Assembly: GCF_024435355.1 (NCBI RefSeq)
Contig: NZ_JAMJWG010000008.1
Span: forward strand, 186,001 to 250,000
Direction of reading: 5' to 3'
DNA length: 64,000 bases
DNA from: Streptomyces odontomachi
GTDB taxonomy: Bacteria > Actinomycetota > Actinomycetes > Streptomycetales > Streptomycetaceae
Below the pieces are notes generated by a model. That model saw nothing but the letters and a program-made list of their open reading frames with translations, did not search any database and was not told the origin of the DNA. Positions 8,271 through 19,306 of the stretch are shown here, piece after piece (within the stretch, counting starts at the first letter, position 1; every line of letters begins with the position of its first letter). The position numbers and the translations under genes are program-made.

Positions 8271-8789
8271 TCAGGACGTCTGGAGCGCCTCGGCCATCTT
8301 CGTCAGCTGACCGAAGGACGCCGTGCCGGTCACCACGGTCGTGGCGCCACCGGACCGGTAGACCAGCGCGTCGTAGTGGCCACCCTCGTAGCGCTGCCAG
8401 GTGTGGCCGCCGATGTGCTGGGTGGCAGACGTCTTCCTGGCGCCCTGGCTGGCGTCCGCGATGAACGGGGCCGGCGACTGGGTGGACTGCTCGATGGCGA
8501 CGTACTGGCCCTGCGGGTCCTGGAAGCCCAGGTGCCAGGCGGCGAAGTCGTCCCCGTTGTAGCGCACGGAGGTCGGCTTCCAGGACGCGGGCAGGCCTTC
8601 GGGCGCCGCCACCGGGTAGGGCGCCGTGCGGCGCGCCGTCTGGAGTTCGACGCGGTAGTCGACGCGCTTGACGGGATCCCTGGAGTCGTCGTGCGGGATG
8701 AAGAGGTAGCTGAAGCCTGCCACGAGGATCACGACCCCCAGCGACAACATCAGATTCCGCACGGTCTGCTTGCCTTGCCTGCCTGCCAC
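8271..8789 (-). CDS. DUF4245 domain membrane-anchored protein
   Basis: Function unknown. The 172-residue protein starts VAGRQGKQTVRNLMLSLGVV, with one N-terminal membrane segment (LMLSLGVVILVAGFSYLFI, about residues 13-31) followed by an extracytoplasmic domain containing YPVAAPEGLPASWKPTSVRY and WHLGFQDPQGQYVAIEQS, typical of DUF4245. The GTG at 8789 is preceded by GGGAG. In related genomes this family sits beside glpX, as here (divergent). A longer frame starting at 8852 is possible but lacks a good ribosome site. Confidence 0.85.
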   Translation of the reverse strand: MAGRQGKQTVRNLMLSLGVVILVAGFSYLFIPHDDSRDPVKRVDYRVELQTARRTAPYPVAAPEGLPASWKPTSVRYNGDDFAAWHLGFQDPQGQYVAIEQSTQSPAPFIADASQGARKTSATQHIGGHTWQRYEGGHYDALVYRSGGATTVVTGTASFGQLTKMAEALQTS

Positions 8790-9074
8790 GCTCCCATCGT
8801 CGCAGGCCCCCGCCGGTGCCCTGGCACCACCCCACCCTGTGTCGGCGACCACGCCGGGCGGCGCGTGCGTTCACGCCGGGCGGCACTCGCCTCCTGGGGT
8901 ACCGCCCACACCTTTGAGGCGGTGCCGGATCCCCACCCGCGCGTAAGCGATACCACACCCCCCGTATGCGCTCATGCGTGGGCGCCCCTGCTCATTCGGT
9001 CAGCCTCCGGTTAGAGTCGGAGTACGCCGTCTATGTGCCCGTAAAGGGTGCCCGCAAAGGGAAGGTGCCCCCCG

Positions 9075-10103
9075 ATGACCGAGCATCTGCCGTCCGAGCT
9101 CGAGGTTTCACCCGAACACCCCGATCGCAACCTCGCCCTGGAACTGGTCCGGGTCACCGAGGCCGCCGCCATGGCCGCGGGCCGCTGGGTCGGCCGCGGC
9201 GACAAGAACGGCGCGGACGGTGCCGCCGTGCGGGCCATGCGGACCCTGGTGTCCACCGTGTCCATGAACGGGGTGGTCGTCATCGGCGAGGGTGAGAAGG
9301 ACCACGCCCCGATGCTCTTCAACGGCGAGCGGGTGGGCGACGGAACGGGCGCGGAGTGCGACATCGCGGTCGACCCGATCGACGGCACGACCCTGACCGC
9401 GAAGGGCATGCCGAACGCGATCGCGGTACTGGCCGCCGCGGACCGCGGCACCATGTACGACCCGTCGGCCGTCTTCTACATGAACAAGCTGGCGACCGGC
9501 CCGGAGGCCGCCGACTACGTGGACATCGACGCGCCGGTGGCGGTGAACATCCGGCGGATCGCCAAGGCCAAGCAGTCCACGCCGGAAGACGTGACCGTCG
9601 TCATCCTGGACCGCCCGCGCCACGAGCAGATCATCAGCGAGGTCCGGCAGACCGGCGCCCGCATCAAGCTGATCTCGGACGGCGACATCGCGGGCTCGAT
9701 CCTCGCGGTGCGCGAGCACAGCGGCGTCGATCTGCTGCTGGGCATCGGCGGCACGCCGGAGGGCATCATCTCGGCCTGCGCCATCAAGTGCCTGGGCGGC
9801 ACCATTCAGGGCAAGCTGTGGCCCAAGGACGACGAGGAACGGCAGCGCGCGCTCGACGCCGGCCATGACCTCGACCGGGTGCTCACCACCGACGACCTGG
9901 TCTCCGGCGACAACGTCTTCTTCGTGGCGACCGGGATCACGGACGGCGAGTTGCTGCCGGGCGTGGGGTACCGCCCCGAGACGGCCACGACCTCCTCGCT
10001 GGTGATGCGGTCGAAGTCCGGGACGATCCGCCAGATCGACTCGACCCATCGCCTCGCAAAGCTCCGCGCGTACAGCACGATCGACTTCGACCGCGCGAAG
10101 TGA
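9075..10103 (+). CDS. glpX: class II fructose-1,6-bisphosphatase
   Basis: Hydrolyses fructose-1,6-bisphosphate in gluconeogenesis; a metal-dependent phosphatase of the GlpX family. The 342-residue protein shows VGRGDKNGADGAAVRAMR (residues about 38-55), VVVIGEGEKDHAPML and AVDPIDGTTLTAKG, the metal and phosphate-binding segments, and LLGIGGTPEGIISACAIKCLGG. The start at 9075 is preceded by GGAAGG. A TAGAGT -10-like hexamer (9012-9017) lies about 58 bases upstream without an obvious -35. Confidence 0.97.
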   Translation: MTEHLPSELEVSPEHPDRNLALELVRVTEAAAMAAGRWVGRGDKNGADGAAVRAMRTLVSTVSMNGVVVIGEGEKDHAPMLFNGERVGDGTGAECDIAVDPIDGTTLTAKGMPNAIAVLAAADRGTMYDPSAVFYMNKLATGPEAADYVDIDAPVAVNIRRIAKAKQSTPEDVTVVILDRPRHEQIISEVRQTGARIKLISDGDIAGSILAVREHSGVDLLLGIGGTPEGIISACAIKCLGGTIQGKLWPKDDEERQRALDAGHDLDRVLTTDDLVSGDNVFFVATGITDGELLPGVGYRPETATTSSLVMRSKSGTIRQIDSTHRLAKLRAYSTIDFDRAK

Positions 10104-10133
10104 TTCCCCAGCGCCCTGTCCGGCGCCCCCGTC

Positions 10134-10242
10134 GACCTGACGGTCTCGTCGTGGCTGGTCGCGCAGTTCCCCGCGCCCCCTGCGGGGCCCGTGTTGGGCA
10201 CGGAGTGCCCACTCAAGGGGCGCGGGGAACTGCGCGAGCAAC
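10134..10242. repeat. Streptomyces intergenic hairpin repeat, copy A
   Basis: Perfect 20-base inverted arms CGCGCAGTTCCCCGCGCCCC (10160-10179) and its complement (10217-10236) flank a 37-base centre. The left arm is preceded by a module (GACGGTCTCGTCGTGGCTGG) that recurs near 43635. It lies after glpX and may act as its terminator. Related copies are near 31908, 43630 and 49280. Confidence 0.8.
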
Positions 10243-10378
10243 CCACCACCGGCCCGCGGATCCGGACACGACGGCAACAACCCCACCGGACCGGCGACGA
10301 TCCCACGATCACGTCACGCCTGATCGCGCCCTCACGGGCGCCCCCGCTCACGAAACCGTCGGCTGACCGCCGAGACGG

Positions 10379-10756
10379 TCAGCCGGCCGCGGCTATGGTG
10401 TCCGCCGCCACGTGCGCCTTCTGGAGTTCCAGATCACGCCGCCGGCGACGGGCCAGGACGACGCGTCGCTCCGCTGCGGTGAGCCCGCCCCACACCCCGT
10501 AGGGCTCGGGCTGGAGCAGCGCGTGCTCGCGGCACTCGATCATCACGGGGCAGCGGGCGCACACCCGCTTGGCGGCCTCCTCGCGGGAGAGCCGGGCCGC
10601 GGTGGGCTCCTTGGACGGGGCGAAGAAAAGCCCCGCCTCGTCGCGCCTGCACACCGCTTCCGTGTGCCAGGGGGTGTCCTGATCTCGTCCCCCCGCTGGC
10701 CCGCGCTGAATGGGGACGGCAGCGACCTGCAGGGACTGACGCGGCGATTGCAGCAC
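10379..10756 (-). CDS. WhiB-like iron-sulfur regulator
   Basis: WhiB-family protein (125 residues) that carries a 4Fe-4S cluster and typically works by binding the principal sigma factor. Cluster cysteines are Cys36 and the CxxCx5C set Cys66, Cys69 and Cys75 (VCARCPVMIECREHAL), followed by the GVWGG turn and a basic tail RRVVLARRRRRDLELQ. Its position between glpX and the fumarase genes matches the wblI locus as I recall it from S. coelicolor. The ATG at 10756 gives an N-terminal extension of about 30 residues before the core. Confidence 0.93.
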   Translation of the reverse strand: MLQSPRQSLQVAAVPIQRGPAGGRDQDTPWHTEAVCRRDEAGLFFAPSKEPTAARLSREEAAKRVCARCPVMIECREHALLQPEPYGVWGGLTAAERRVVLARRRRRDLELQKAHVAADTIAAAG

Positions 10757-11000
10757 GGTCTACTCCTGACGACGGCTTCGCGAGCGAGCGACGATGCAGC
10801 AAGGCCTACCCGCTGTACGTGCGCCTAAGCACTGAGTTCCGAAGCACGCATGTTCTCGGCCAGGTCTGGCCAGGCAGAAAGCGGCAGACGTCGGACCGGG
10901 CCGGGGCGGCCGTCAGGCCGGGTGGGGAGGAGACGGGGAGGAGCGAGGAGAAGAGCATGGAGAAGGGGGGAGACGCGGGACGGGAGGTGCCGCCGAGGCG

Positions 11001-11681
11001 TCAGTCGAGGTACTTGCGGAGCTTGTGCTGGAGGTCGCGGATGAAGCGTCCGCGCCTGGGCCGCGCCTCGATGTTGCCCAGCACCGCGAGGCCGTCGACG
11101 AAGACGACCGGCGCGTCATGCTCCGGGGAGTCGAGCGTGTGGACCTCGAAATTGCCGAAGACACCGCCGCCGTTGCCGCGCAGCGAGATGTTCTCCGGGA
11201 CGGATATCTCCACGTTGCCGAAGACGGAAATGGCCTTGATGACCACCTGCTGGTACTCGAAGAGTGCCTCGCTGAGGTCTATCTCGACGCTGCCGAAGAT
11301 CGAGTACACATGGGTGCGGCGACCGACCCGCCAGCGGCCCCTGCGGACCGTGCTGCTGAAGACGGCCACCAGGTTCTCGTCCGCCTCCGGGGGCACCGCG
11401 CCGGGGGTGGGTGCCGCGGGGCTCGCGGCAGGCGGGGACGCCGGCTCGTAGGCCGGGCGGGTGCCGGCGGCCGGCAGGTCCCGGACGAGGGGTTCGAGAT
11501 CGCCGACCGTCTTGGCGCGGTAGACACCGTCGACGCGCTCGGCGTGCTCATCGGCCGTCAGGCGGCCCTCGGCGAGCGCTTCGCGCAGGATGTCGGCCAC
11601 ACGGTCGCGGTCGGCATCGGACGCGCGGAGCCCCGCGGGGGGCTGCTCCGGTGCGGGCTGGGGGCGCTTGTCGAGATCCAC
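11001..11681 (-). CDS. DUF1707 and LiaF-like domain protein
   Basis: Probable envelope-stress-associated soluble protein of 226 residues, function unproven. The N-terminal DUF1707 domain (LRASDADRDRVADILREALAEGRL, about 18-70) is followed by a Pro/Ala-rich linker and a C-terminal beta-helical region like the LiaF C-terminus (about 105-215), with repeated SIFGSVEIDL, SVFGNVEISV and AVLGNIEARP strands. No membrane segment is seen. It is divergent from the class I fumarase gene. Confidence 0.85.
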   Translation of the reverse strand: MDLDKRPQPAPEQPPAGLRASDADRDRVADILREALAEGRLTADEHAERVDGVYRAKTVGDLEPLVRDLPAAGTRPAYEPASPPAASPAAPTPGAVPPEADENLVAVFSSTVRRGRWRVGRRTHVYSIFGSVEIDLSEALFEYQQVVIKAISVFGNVEISVPENISLRGNGGGVFGNFEVHTLDSPEHDAPVVFVDGLAVLGNIEARPRRGRFIRDLQHKLRKYLD

Positions 11682-11837
11682 GGCACCAGACTACCCAAAC
11701 GCGATAGATCGCGACTAGCCCCCGGGGCCTTCCCCTCCCTCTCACCTCCCCCGGATCCGCTCACAGCCGGGCGGATTACGCTAAGGGAGCGCTGCCGACG
11801 CTGGTGGTCGCCGTCTGTCGAGTGAGGAATGGGCGCA

Positions 11838-13529
<1,692 letters not shown>

Positions 13530-13629
13530 TCCCGGAGGTGCCGGCGACCGGCCGCCGGCACCCACCGCCGCGGCGCACCGTCGCCCGGCCCCCGGCCACC
13601 CGCCGGCCCTGCGCCCGGGGCCCCACGAC

Positions 13630-13662
13630 GCGCCCTCCCCGGACCTCCACCGGGGAGGGCGC
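13630..13662. terminator. strong hairpin between the two fumarase genes
   Basis: Perfect 13-bp stem GCGCCCTCCCCGG with a 7-base loop, about 100 bases after the class I fumarase stop. It probably terminates that transcript and separates it from fumC. Confidence 0.85.
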
Positions 13663-13791
13663 TCCTCGTCCGGAGTACATGCGCCGGCGACGGGAACACG
13701 GGGCGTAGCCCGCACGCTGACCCATGCGGGAGGCGCGACGCCGACAGGGGCGGGAGCGAGCACCCACCGGGCAAGGAGGAGGCACACCGCC

Positions 13792-15261
13792 ATGACGGGC
13801 GACGAGCCGCACACCGACACCACACCGCACCCCCCTGCCGAGCCACCCGCCGGCACGGCACCCTCGGCCGAGGCCGCCGGCGGGTACCGCACGGAGCACG
13901 ACTCCATGGGTGAGGTGAAGGTGCCCGCGCACGCCAAGTGGCGCGCGCAGACGCAGCGCGCCGTGCAGAACTTCCCGATCTCGGGGCGCCGCCTGGAGCG
14001 GGCCCACATCGAGGCGCTGGCCCGGATCAAGGCCGCCGCCGCCAAGGCCAACGCGGCCCTCGGCGTCATCGACGCCGACCTGGCCGGCGCCATCCAGGAG
14101 GCCGCCGCCGAAGTCGCCGCGGGCCGCTGGGACGAGCACTTCCCCGTCGACGTCTTCCAGACCGGCTCCGGCACCTCGTCGAACATGAACATGAACGAGG
14201 TGCTGGCCACCCTCGCCACCGAGCGCCTCGGCCGGGCCGTCCACCCGAACGACCACGTGAACGCGTCGCAGAGCTCCAACGACGTCTTCCCCTCCAGCAT
14301 CCACATCGCCGCGACCGCCGCGGTCACCGCCGATCTGACACCGGCTCTGGAGCACCTGGCCCGCGCCCTGGAGCGCAAGGCGGAGGAGTTCAAGGAGGTC
14401 GTGAAGGCCGGCCGCACCCACCTCATGGACGCCACCCCGGTCACCCTGGGCCAGGAGTTCGGCGGGTACGCCGCGCAGGTCAGGTATGCCGTGGAGCGCC
14501 TCGGCGACAGCCTGCCGCGGCTCGCCGAGCTGCCCCTGGGCGGCACCGCGGTCGGCACCGGCATCAACACCCCGCCCGGGTTCGGCGCCGCCGTGATCGC
14601 CGAGATCGCCGCGCAGACCGGACTGCCGCTGACCGAGGCGCGCAACCACCTGGAGGCGCAGGGCGCCCGGGACGCGCTCGTGGAGACCTCCGGCCAGCTG
14701 CGCACCCTCGCGGGATCCCTCACCAAGATCTGCAACGACCTGCGGTGGATGGCGTCGGGACCGCGCACCGGGCTCGCCGAGATCAGCCTGCCCGACCTCC
14801 AGCCGGGCTCCTCGATCATGCCCGGCAAGGTCAATCCGGTGATCCCCGAAGCGGTCCTCCAGGTCGCCGCCCAGGTCACCGGGAACGACACGACCATCGC
14901 GGTGGCCGGCGCCGCCGGCAACTTCGAGCTGAACGTGATGCTCCCCGTGCTGGCGCGGAACCTCCTGGAATCCGTCCGGCTGCTCGCGAACGTCTCCCGG
15001 CTGCTCGCCGACCGCACCGTCGACGGCATCACGGCGCACGTCGAGCGGGCCCGCGAGTACGCCGAGTCGTCCCCGTCCGTGGTGACACCGCTGAACAAGT
15101 ACATCGGCTACGAGGAGGCCGCCAAGGTCGCCAAGAAGGCACTGGCGGAGCGGAAGACGATCCGCGAGGCGGTGCTGGAGGCCGGGCACGTGGAGCGCGG
15201 CGCCCTCACCCTGGAGCAACTGGACGAGGCGCTGGACGTGCTGCGCATGACGCACCCGTGA
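13792..15261 (+). CDS. fumC: fumarate hydratase, class II
   Basis: Iron-independent fumarase of the aspartase/fumarase superfamily, TCA cycle. The 489-residue protein contains the family signature GSSIMPGKVNPVIPE (near residue 340), the substrate motif GSGTSSNMNMNEV and the HxND-type segment HVNASQSSNDVFPS. The first 40 residues are a Pro/Thr/Ala-rich extension before the conserved YRTEHDSMGEVKVP. AAGGAGGAG stands 10 bases before the ATG. Confidence 0.97.
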   Translation: MTGDEPHTDTTPHPPAEPPAGTAPSAEAAGGYRTEHDSMGEVKVPAHAKWRAQTQRAVQNFPISGRRLERAHIEALARIKAAAAKANAALGVIDADLAGAIQEAAAEVAAGRWDEHFPVDVFQTGSGTSSNMNMNEVLATLATERLGRAVHPNDHVNASQSSNDVFPSSIHIAATAAVTADLTPALEHLARALERKAEEFKEVVKAGRTHLMDATPVTLGQEFGGYAAQVRYAVERLGDSLPRLAELPLGGTAVGTGINTPPGFGAAVIAEIAAQTGLPLTEARNHLEAQGARDALVETSGQLRTLAGSLTKICNDLRWMASGPRTGLAEISLPDLQPGSSIMPGKVNPVIPEAVLQVAAQVTGNDTTIAVAGAAGNFELNVMLPVLARNLLESVRLLANVSRLLADRTVDGITAHVERAREYAESSPSVVTPLNKYIGYEEAAKVAKKALAERKTIREAVLEAGHVERGALTLEQLDEALDVLRMTHP

Positions 15262-15392
15262 CGCATCACCCACCCGCGACGGGGGCGCGCCGTGCACCGG
15301 GCACGCGTGTCCCCGCCCGCGCTCCGTGTCGGAGCTGCCGTGCACCGGACAGGTCCCGACCCGTCCGTCACCAGGGCACATAAACTCGATGC

Positions 15393-16169
15393 ATGGCAGA
15401 CGAGTCAGCGACCCGGGCGGCGCACCGCGGGCCCGCCGACGGTCCCACGACCCCCGGCGGCACGGCGGAAGCCGCCTGCGCCGCACGGCACAGACCCGTG
15501 GGCGCCGCCGTGCCGCGCTGGGCCCCCGGTGACCACATCCTGTGGCGCTACCGCGAGAACGGCGGGGCGCGCATCCACATCTGCCGCCCCGTCACCGTCG
15601 TCCAGGACACCGACGACCTCCTTGCGGTCTGGATGGCACCGGGCACCCCCTGCGTGAAGCCGGTGCTCGCCGACGGCACACCCGTGCACGCCGAGCCCCT
15701 GACGTCCCGTTACACCAAACCGCGTGCGGTGCGCCGGGGCCGGTGGACCGGTGCGGGGATGGTGAAGCTGGCGCAGCCGGGGCGGCCCTGGTCGGTGTGG
15801 TTGTTCTGGGAGCCCGGTTGGCGGTTCAAGAACTGGTACGTGAACCTGGAGGAGCCGCTGGCCCGGTGGCCCGGCGGGGTGGACTCCGAGGACCACTTCC
15901 TGGACATCAGCGTCCGTCCGGACCGCAGCTGGCGCTGGCTGGACGAGGACGAGTTCGCCGCGGCCCAGCGGGCCGGACTGATGGATCCGGCGAAGGCCCG
16001 GGCGGTGCGGCGGGCCGGTCGGGAAGCGGTCGAGACCATCCTGGCCTGGGAGAAGCCGTTCTCGGACGACTGGCCGGAGTGGCGGCCCGACCCCCGCTGG
16101 ACGATACCGGCGCTTCCGGACGATTGGGATCACACCCCGGCGCCCCGGTCGTCACATCAGTCCCCATGA
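15393..16169 (+). CDS. DUF402 domain protein
   Basis: 258-residue cytoplasmic protein with a DUF402 domain (about residues 40-205), including WYVNLEEPLARW, the acidic DSEDHFLDISVRPDRSWRWLDEDEF and a following helical part. Relatives are nucleotide phosphatases or RNA-associated factors; the exact role here is unknown. A TAAACT -10-like hexamer ends only 6 bases before the ATG, so the transcript may be leaderless; no ribosome binding site is seen, consistent with that. Confidence 0.85.
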   Translation: MADESATRAAHRGPADGPTTPGGTAEAACAARHRPVGAAVPRWAPGDHILWRYRENGGARIHICRPVTVVQDTDDLLAVWMAPGTPCVKPVLADGTPVHAEPLTSRYTKPRAVRRGRWTGAGMVKLAQPGRPWSVWLFWEPGWRFKNWYVNLEEPLARWPGGVDSEDHFLDISVRPDRSWRWLDEDEFAAAQRAGLMDPAKARAVRRAGREAVETILAWEKPFSDDWPEWRPDPRWTIPALPDDWDHTPAPRSSHQSP

Positions 16170-16174
16170 GACTC

Positions 16175-16205
16175 TTGATGTGCACCCGTGGTTCAAACGT
16201 AGGAT
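16175..16205 (+). promoter_or_regulatory. candidate vegetative promoter for the methyltransferase gene
   Basis: TTGATG (16175-16180) and TAGGAT (16200-16205) resemble principal sigma-factor elements, but the spacer is 19 bases, slightly long. The leader would be about 75 bases and would contain the TGGT-N4-ACCA palindrome (16240-16251) and an 11-codon reading frame. Confidence 0.45.
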
Positions 16206-16250
16206 CGTGCCCCGCAAGGGCGCACAGTGACAACTCCATTGGTTTGTACC

Positions 16251-16286
16251 ATGGCTGACATGACGTCATTCGAGGAGCGGCAGTAA
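16251..16286 (+). CDS. possible 11-codon leader peptide upstream of the methyltransferase
   Basis: ATG GCT GAC ATG through TAA encodes MADMTSFEERQ. Its stop lies 2 bases before the GTG start of the methyltransferase, and its own codons for Glu-Glu-Arg form the GAGGAGCGG ribosome site of that gene, an arrangement suited to translational coupling. No ribosome binding site is seen upstream of this ATG, so it may be fortuitous. Confidence 0.25.
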   Translation: MADMTSFEERQ

Positions 16287-16288
16287 AT

Positions 16289-16966
16289 GTGAAAGGCAGC
16301 GAGGCCAGCCTGAAGGACGCACTCCCGGCACCGGATCGTACGCAGGTGATCAAGGCCTTCGACGCTATCGGCGCACGCTACGAGGAGGCCTTCCCGCACA
16401 AGGATGGCCAGCTCGCAGCGGGTGCCTGGCTGACCGCCGAGCTGCCTCAGGGCTCCCGCATCCTCGACGTCGGTGTCGGCACGGGCCGGCCCACCGCACG
16501 CCAGCTGGTCGACAGGGGCCACACCGTGGTCGGTGTCGATGTATCGACCGTGATGCTTCAGCTGGCCAGAACAGATGTGCCCGAAGCCGAGCTGCTGGAC
16601 CGCGACCTGGTCACCCTGACCCCCACAGGCCCTACGGGGCTTGGCCAGTTCGACGGCCTCACCTGCTTCTTCACCCTGCTGATGCTGTCCCGTAGCGAGA
16701 TCCCGCAGGCCCTGCGGACTTTCCACGGGATGCTGCGACCTGGTGGCCTGTTTACGCTGGCCATGGTCGAAGGCAGCCTGGACGAAGCCCCGATTCCGTT
16801 CCTGGGACAGATAATCCGGGTATCGGGATTCCTGCGGGACGAACTGCGCCAGGTCGTATGCGATGCGGGTTTTGAGATCGCCGGGGAGGCCGCTTTGTCG
16901 TACAGCCCGGCGAGTACCGACGCACCACCCGAGACACAGCTGTTCCTCAATTGCCGGCGCGTCTGA
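16289..16966 (+). CDS. class I SAM-dependent methyltransferase
   Basis: 225-residue small-molecule methyltransferase type; substrate unknown. SAM-binding motif I is ILDVGVGTGRPTARQL (about 58-73), followed by VVGVDVSTVMLQLAR (motif post-I), then FDGLTCFFTLLMLSRSEIPQALRTFHGMLRPGGLFTLAMVEG. The start is GTG at 16289 with GAGGAG about 10 bases upstream. Its third-codon bias is a little weaker than its neighbours and it interrupts an otherwise conserved core block, suggesting an accessory gene. Confidence 0.85.
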   Translation: MKGSEASLKDALPAPDRTQVIKAFDAIGARYEEAFPHKDGQLAAGAWLTAELPQGSRILDVGVGTGRPTARQLVDRGHTVVGVDVSTVMLQLARTDVPEAELLDRDLVTLTPTGPTGLGQFDGLTCFFTLLMLSRSEIPQALRTFHGMLRPGGLFTLAMVEGSLDEAPIPFLGQIIRVSGFLRDELRQVVCDAGFEIAGEAALSYSPASTDAPPETQLFLNCRRV

Positions 16967-17041
16967 TCTTTGCAAGGCGCACCTGGTGACGCAAGGACGG
17001 CGCGCGCGGCGCGCAGCCCCGGACGGACGGATTCGACACGC

Positions 17042-19306
17042 GTGACGGAGCACACCACCTCCCACGAGGACCGACAGCCCAGCGCTGCCCGGCCACCCGA
17101 CCCCGCGGACTCCCGCGGGGCGCTGCTGCGTTCCCCGCAGGCGCCCGCCGCAGGCACGTCCCAGGCCCTCAAGGCGCCCGGTGAGCCCGGTGCCGCCGCC
17201 TTAACGGCACACGCGCGGCCGGGTGAACCCTCGAACCGCGCGGCCACCGGCACCGGAGCCTCCCTGCCCTGCCCCGCGGAGAGATCCGCTGCGCGGCACG
17301 ATCGGGGCGGTGCCGCATCCGCACCGGACATCGACGGCGGCGAGCACACCCAGCCGTCCACCGACCACCCGTCCCCCGACCAGCCGGGTGCCCACCGGCC
17401 GCGCCCCGCTGACCCCGGAGCCATGACCTCGACGCCCGCCCCACACCCCGTATCCCCGGACCCCTCAGCCACCGGGGGTCTCCCCGCGCCCGGCCCGGCG
17501 CCCGGGGAGGAGTCCTCGCATCCGCTGTACTCTCCGGCGACGCAGGCCGCACTGCACAGAGACGGCGACCGGCTGCGCTTCGTCGGTGCGGCCACCCGGC
17601 GCATCGCGCGCGGCATGGACCTCGACGAGATCGTGATGGGGCTGTGCCGGGCCACCGTGCCCACGTTCGCCGACGCGATCCTGGTCTATCTGCGCGACCC
17701 GCTGCCGGTCGGCGACGAGCGCCCCACCGGGCCCATGGTGCTGCGGCTGCGCCGCACCGACCGGCTGCGGGCGCTCGAGGACGGCACCGGCGGCACCGAC
17801 GAGCACGACAGCGAGAGCAGCCTGCTGTCCCCCGCCATCCAGCCGCCGCAGCCACCGCAGCCGGACCTGCCCAATCTGGCCGGCACGGTCGAGTTGTGCG
17901 AGGTGGAGGCGGGCGGTGCGCTCGCCGAGGTGCTGCGGGGCGTGCGCCCGGTCTTCGCGGACTCGCCCGCCGCGCTCGCCGCACTGCCCGAGCTGCTCGG
18001 CGGATCACGGTCCGTGCCGGGCGGGCGGCGCGCGATACTGGCGCCGCTGCGCGGCCGGCGACGGGTGATCGGCGCGGCGGTCTTCCTGCGCGGGACGGAA
18101 CGCCCCGCTTTCGAGAGCGAGGACCTGCTGGTCGCCGCCCAGCTCGCCACGCACAGCGCCCTGGGCATCGACAAGGCGGTGCTGTACGGCCGTGAGGCCT
18201 ACATCGCCGACGAGTTGCAGCGCACCATGCTGCCCGAAACCCTGCCCAACCCCACCGGCGTACGGCTGGCGTCCCGCTATCTGCCGGCCGCCGAGACGGC
18301 CCGGGTCGGCGGCGACTGGTACGACGCGATCCCGCTGCCCGGCAGCCGGGTGGCGCTGGTGGTGGGCGACGTCATGGGCCACTCCATGACCTCCGCGGCG
18401 ATCATGGGCCAGTTGCGCACCACCGCACAGACCCTCGCGGGCCTCGACCTGCCGCCGCAGGAGGTGCTGCACCACCTGGACGAGCAGGCCCAGCGGCTGG
18501 GTTCGGACCGCATGGCGACCTGCCTGTACGCCGTCTACGACCCCGTGGCGCACCGCATCACCATCGCCAACGCCGGCCACCCACCGCCGGTCCTGCTGCA
18601 CCTGGGCGGCCGCGCCGAGGTGCTGCGGGTGCCGCCGGGAGCGCCGATCGGCGTGGGCGGCGTCGACTTCGAGGCCGTCGAGCTGGACGCCCCCGCGGGC
18701 GCCACGCTGCTGCTGTACACCGACGGCCTGGTCGAGTCCCGGCTGCGGGACGTGTGGACCGGTATCGAGCAGCTCCGCGAGCGGCTGGCCGCGACGGCCC
18801 GGCTGACCGGTCCGGACCACCCGCCGCCGCTCGAAGCGCTCTGCGAGGAGATCCTGGACATGCTCGGCCCGGGCGACCGGGACGACGACATCGCGCTGCT
18901 CGCGGCCCGTTTCGACGGGATCGCGCCCAGCGACGTCGCCTACTGGTTCCTGGACCCGGAGGACGCCACGCCCAGCCGGGCCCGCCGGCTGGTGCGCAGC
19001 GCGCTGTCCCGGTGGGACCTGGAGGAGCTGACGGATGCGGTGGAGCTGCTGGTCAGCGAGGTGGTCACCAACGCGGTCCGGTACGCCTCCCGTCCCGTGA
19101 CGCTGCGCCTGCTGCGCACCGACGTGCTGCGCTGCGAGGTCGGCGACGACGTGCCGCAGCTCCCTCGGCTCCGCCAGGCCCGCGCCACGGACGAGGGCGG
19201 CCGCGGGCTCTACCTGGTCAACAAGTTGGCCAGGCGCTGGGGCGCGACCCGGCTCAGCACCGGCAAGGTCGTGTGGTTCGAGGTACCGAGGCCGGGAGTG
19301 GCCTGA
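17042..19306 (+). CDS. GAF-like, SpoIIE-type PP2C phosphatase and HATPase fusion
   Basis: Probable regulator of an anti-sigma-factor antagonist. About 754 residues: a disordered Pro/Ala/Gly-rich N-terminus (1-170), a GAF-like sensor (about 180-385), the SpoIIE PP2C domain (about 395-610, VGGDWYDAI near 422, GDVMGHSMTSAAIMGQL, YTDGLVE, DDIALL), and a C-terminal RsbW-like ATPase domain (about 625-750, ELLVSEVVTNAVRYA, GGRGLYLVNKLARRWG). Codon 54 is TTA (17201-17203) if the GTG at 17042 is the start, implying bldA control; an ATG at 17423 would exclude it. Fusions of this type are common in Streptomyces. Confidence 0.9.
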   Translation: MTEHTTSHEDRQPSAARPPDPADSRGALLRSPQAPAAGTSQALKAPGEPGAAALTAHARPGEPSNRAATGTGASLPCPAERSAARHDRGGAASAPDIDGGEHTQPSTDHPSPDQPGAHRPRPADPGAMTSTPAPHPVSPDPSATGGLPAPGPAPGEESSHPLYSPATQAALHRDGDRLRFVGAATRRIARGMDLDEIVMGLCRATVPTFADAILVYLRDPLPVGDERPTGPMVLRLRRTDRLRALEDGTGGTDEHDSESSLLSPAIQPPQPPQPDLPNLAGTVELCEVEAGGALAEVLRGVRPVFADSPAALAALPELLGGSRSVPGGRRAILAPLRGRRRVIGAAVFLRGTERPAFESEDLLVAAQLATHSALGIDKAVLYGREAYIADELQRTMLPETLPNPTGVRLASRYLPAAETARVGGDWYDAIPLPGSRVALVVGDVMGHSMTSAAIMGQLRTTAQTLAGLDLPPQEVLHHLDEQAQRLGSDRMATCLYAVYDPVAHRITIANAGHPPPVLLHLGGRAEVLRVPPGAPIGVGGVDFEAVELDAPAGATLLLYTDGLVESRLRDVWTGIEQLRERLAATARLTGPDHPPPLEALCEEILDMLGPGDRDDDIALLAARFDGIAPSDVAYWFLDPEDATPSRARRLVRSALSRWDLEELTDAVELLVSEVVTNAVRYASRPVTLRLLRTDVLRCEVGDDVPQLPRLRQARATDEGGRGLYLVNKLARRWGATRLSTGKVVWFEVPRPGVA

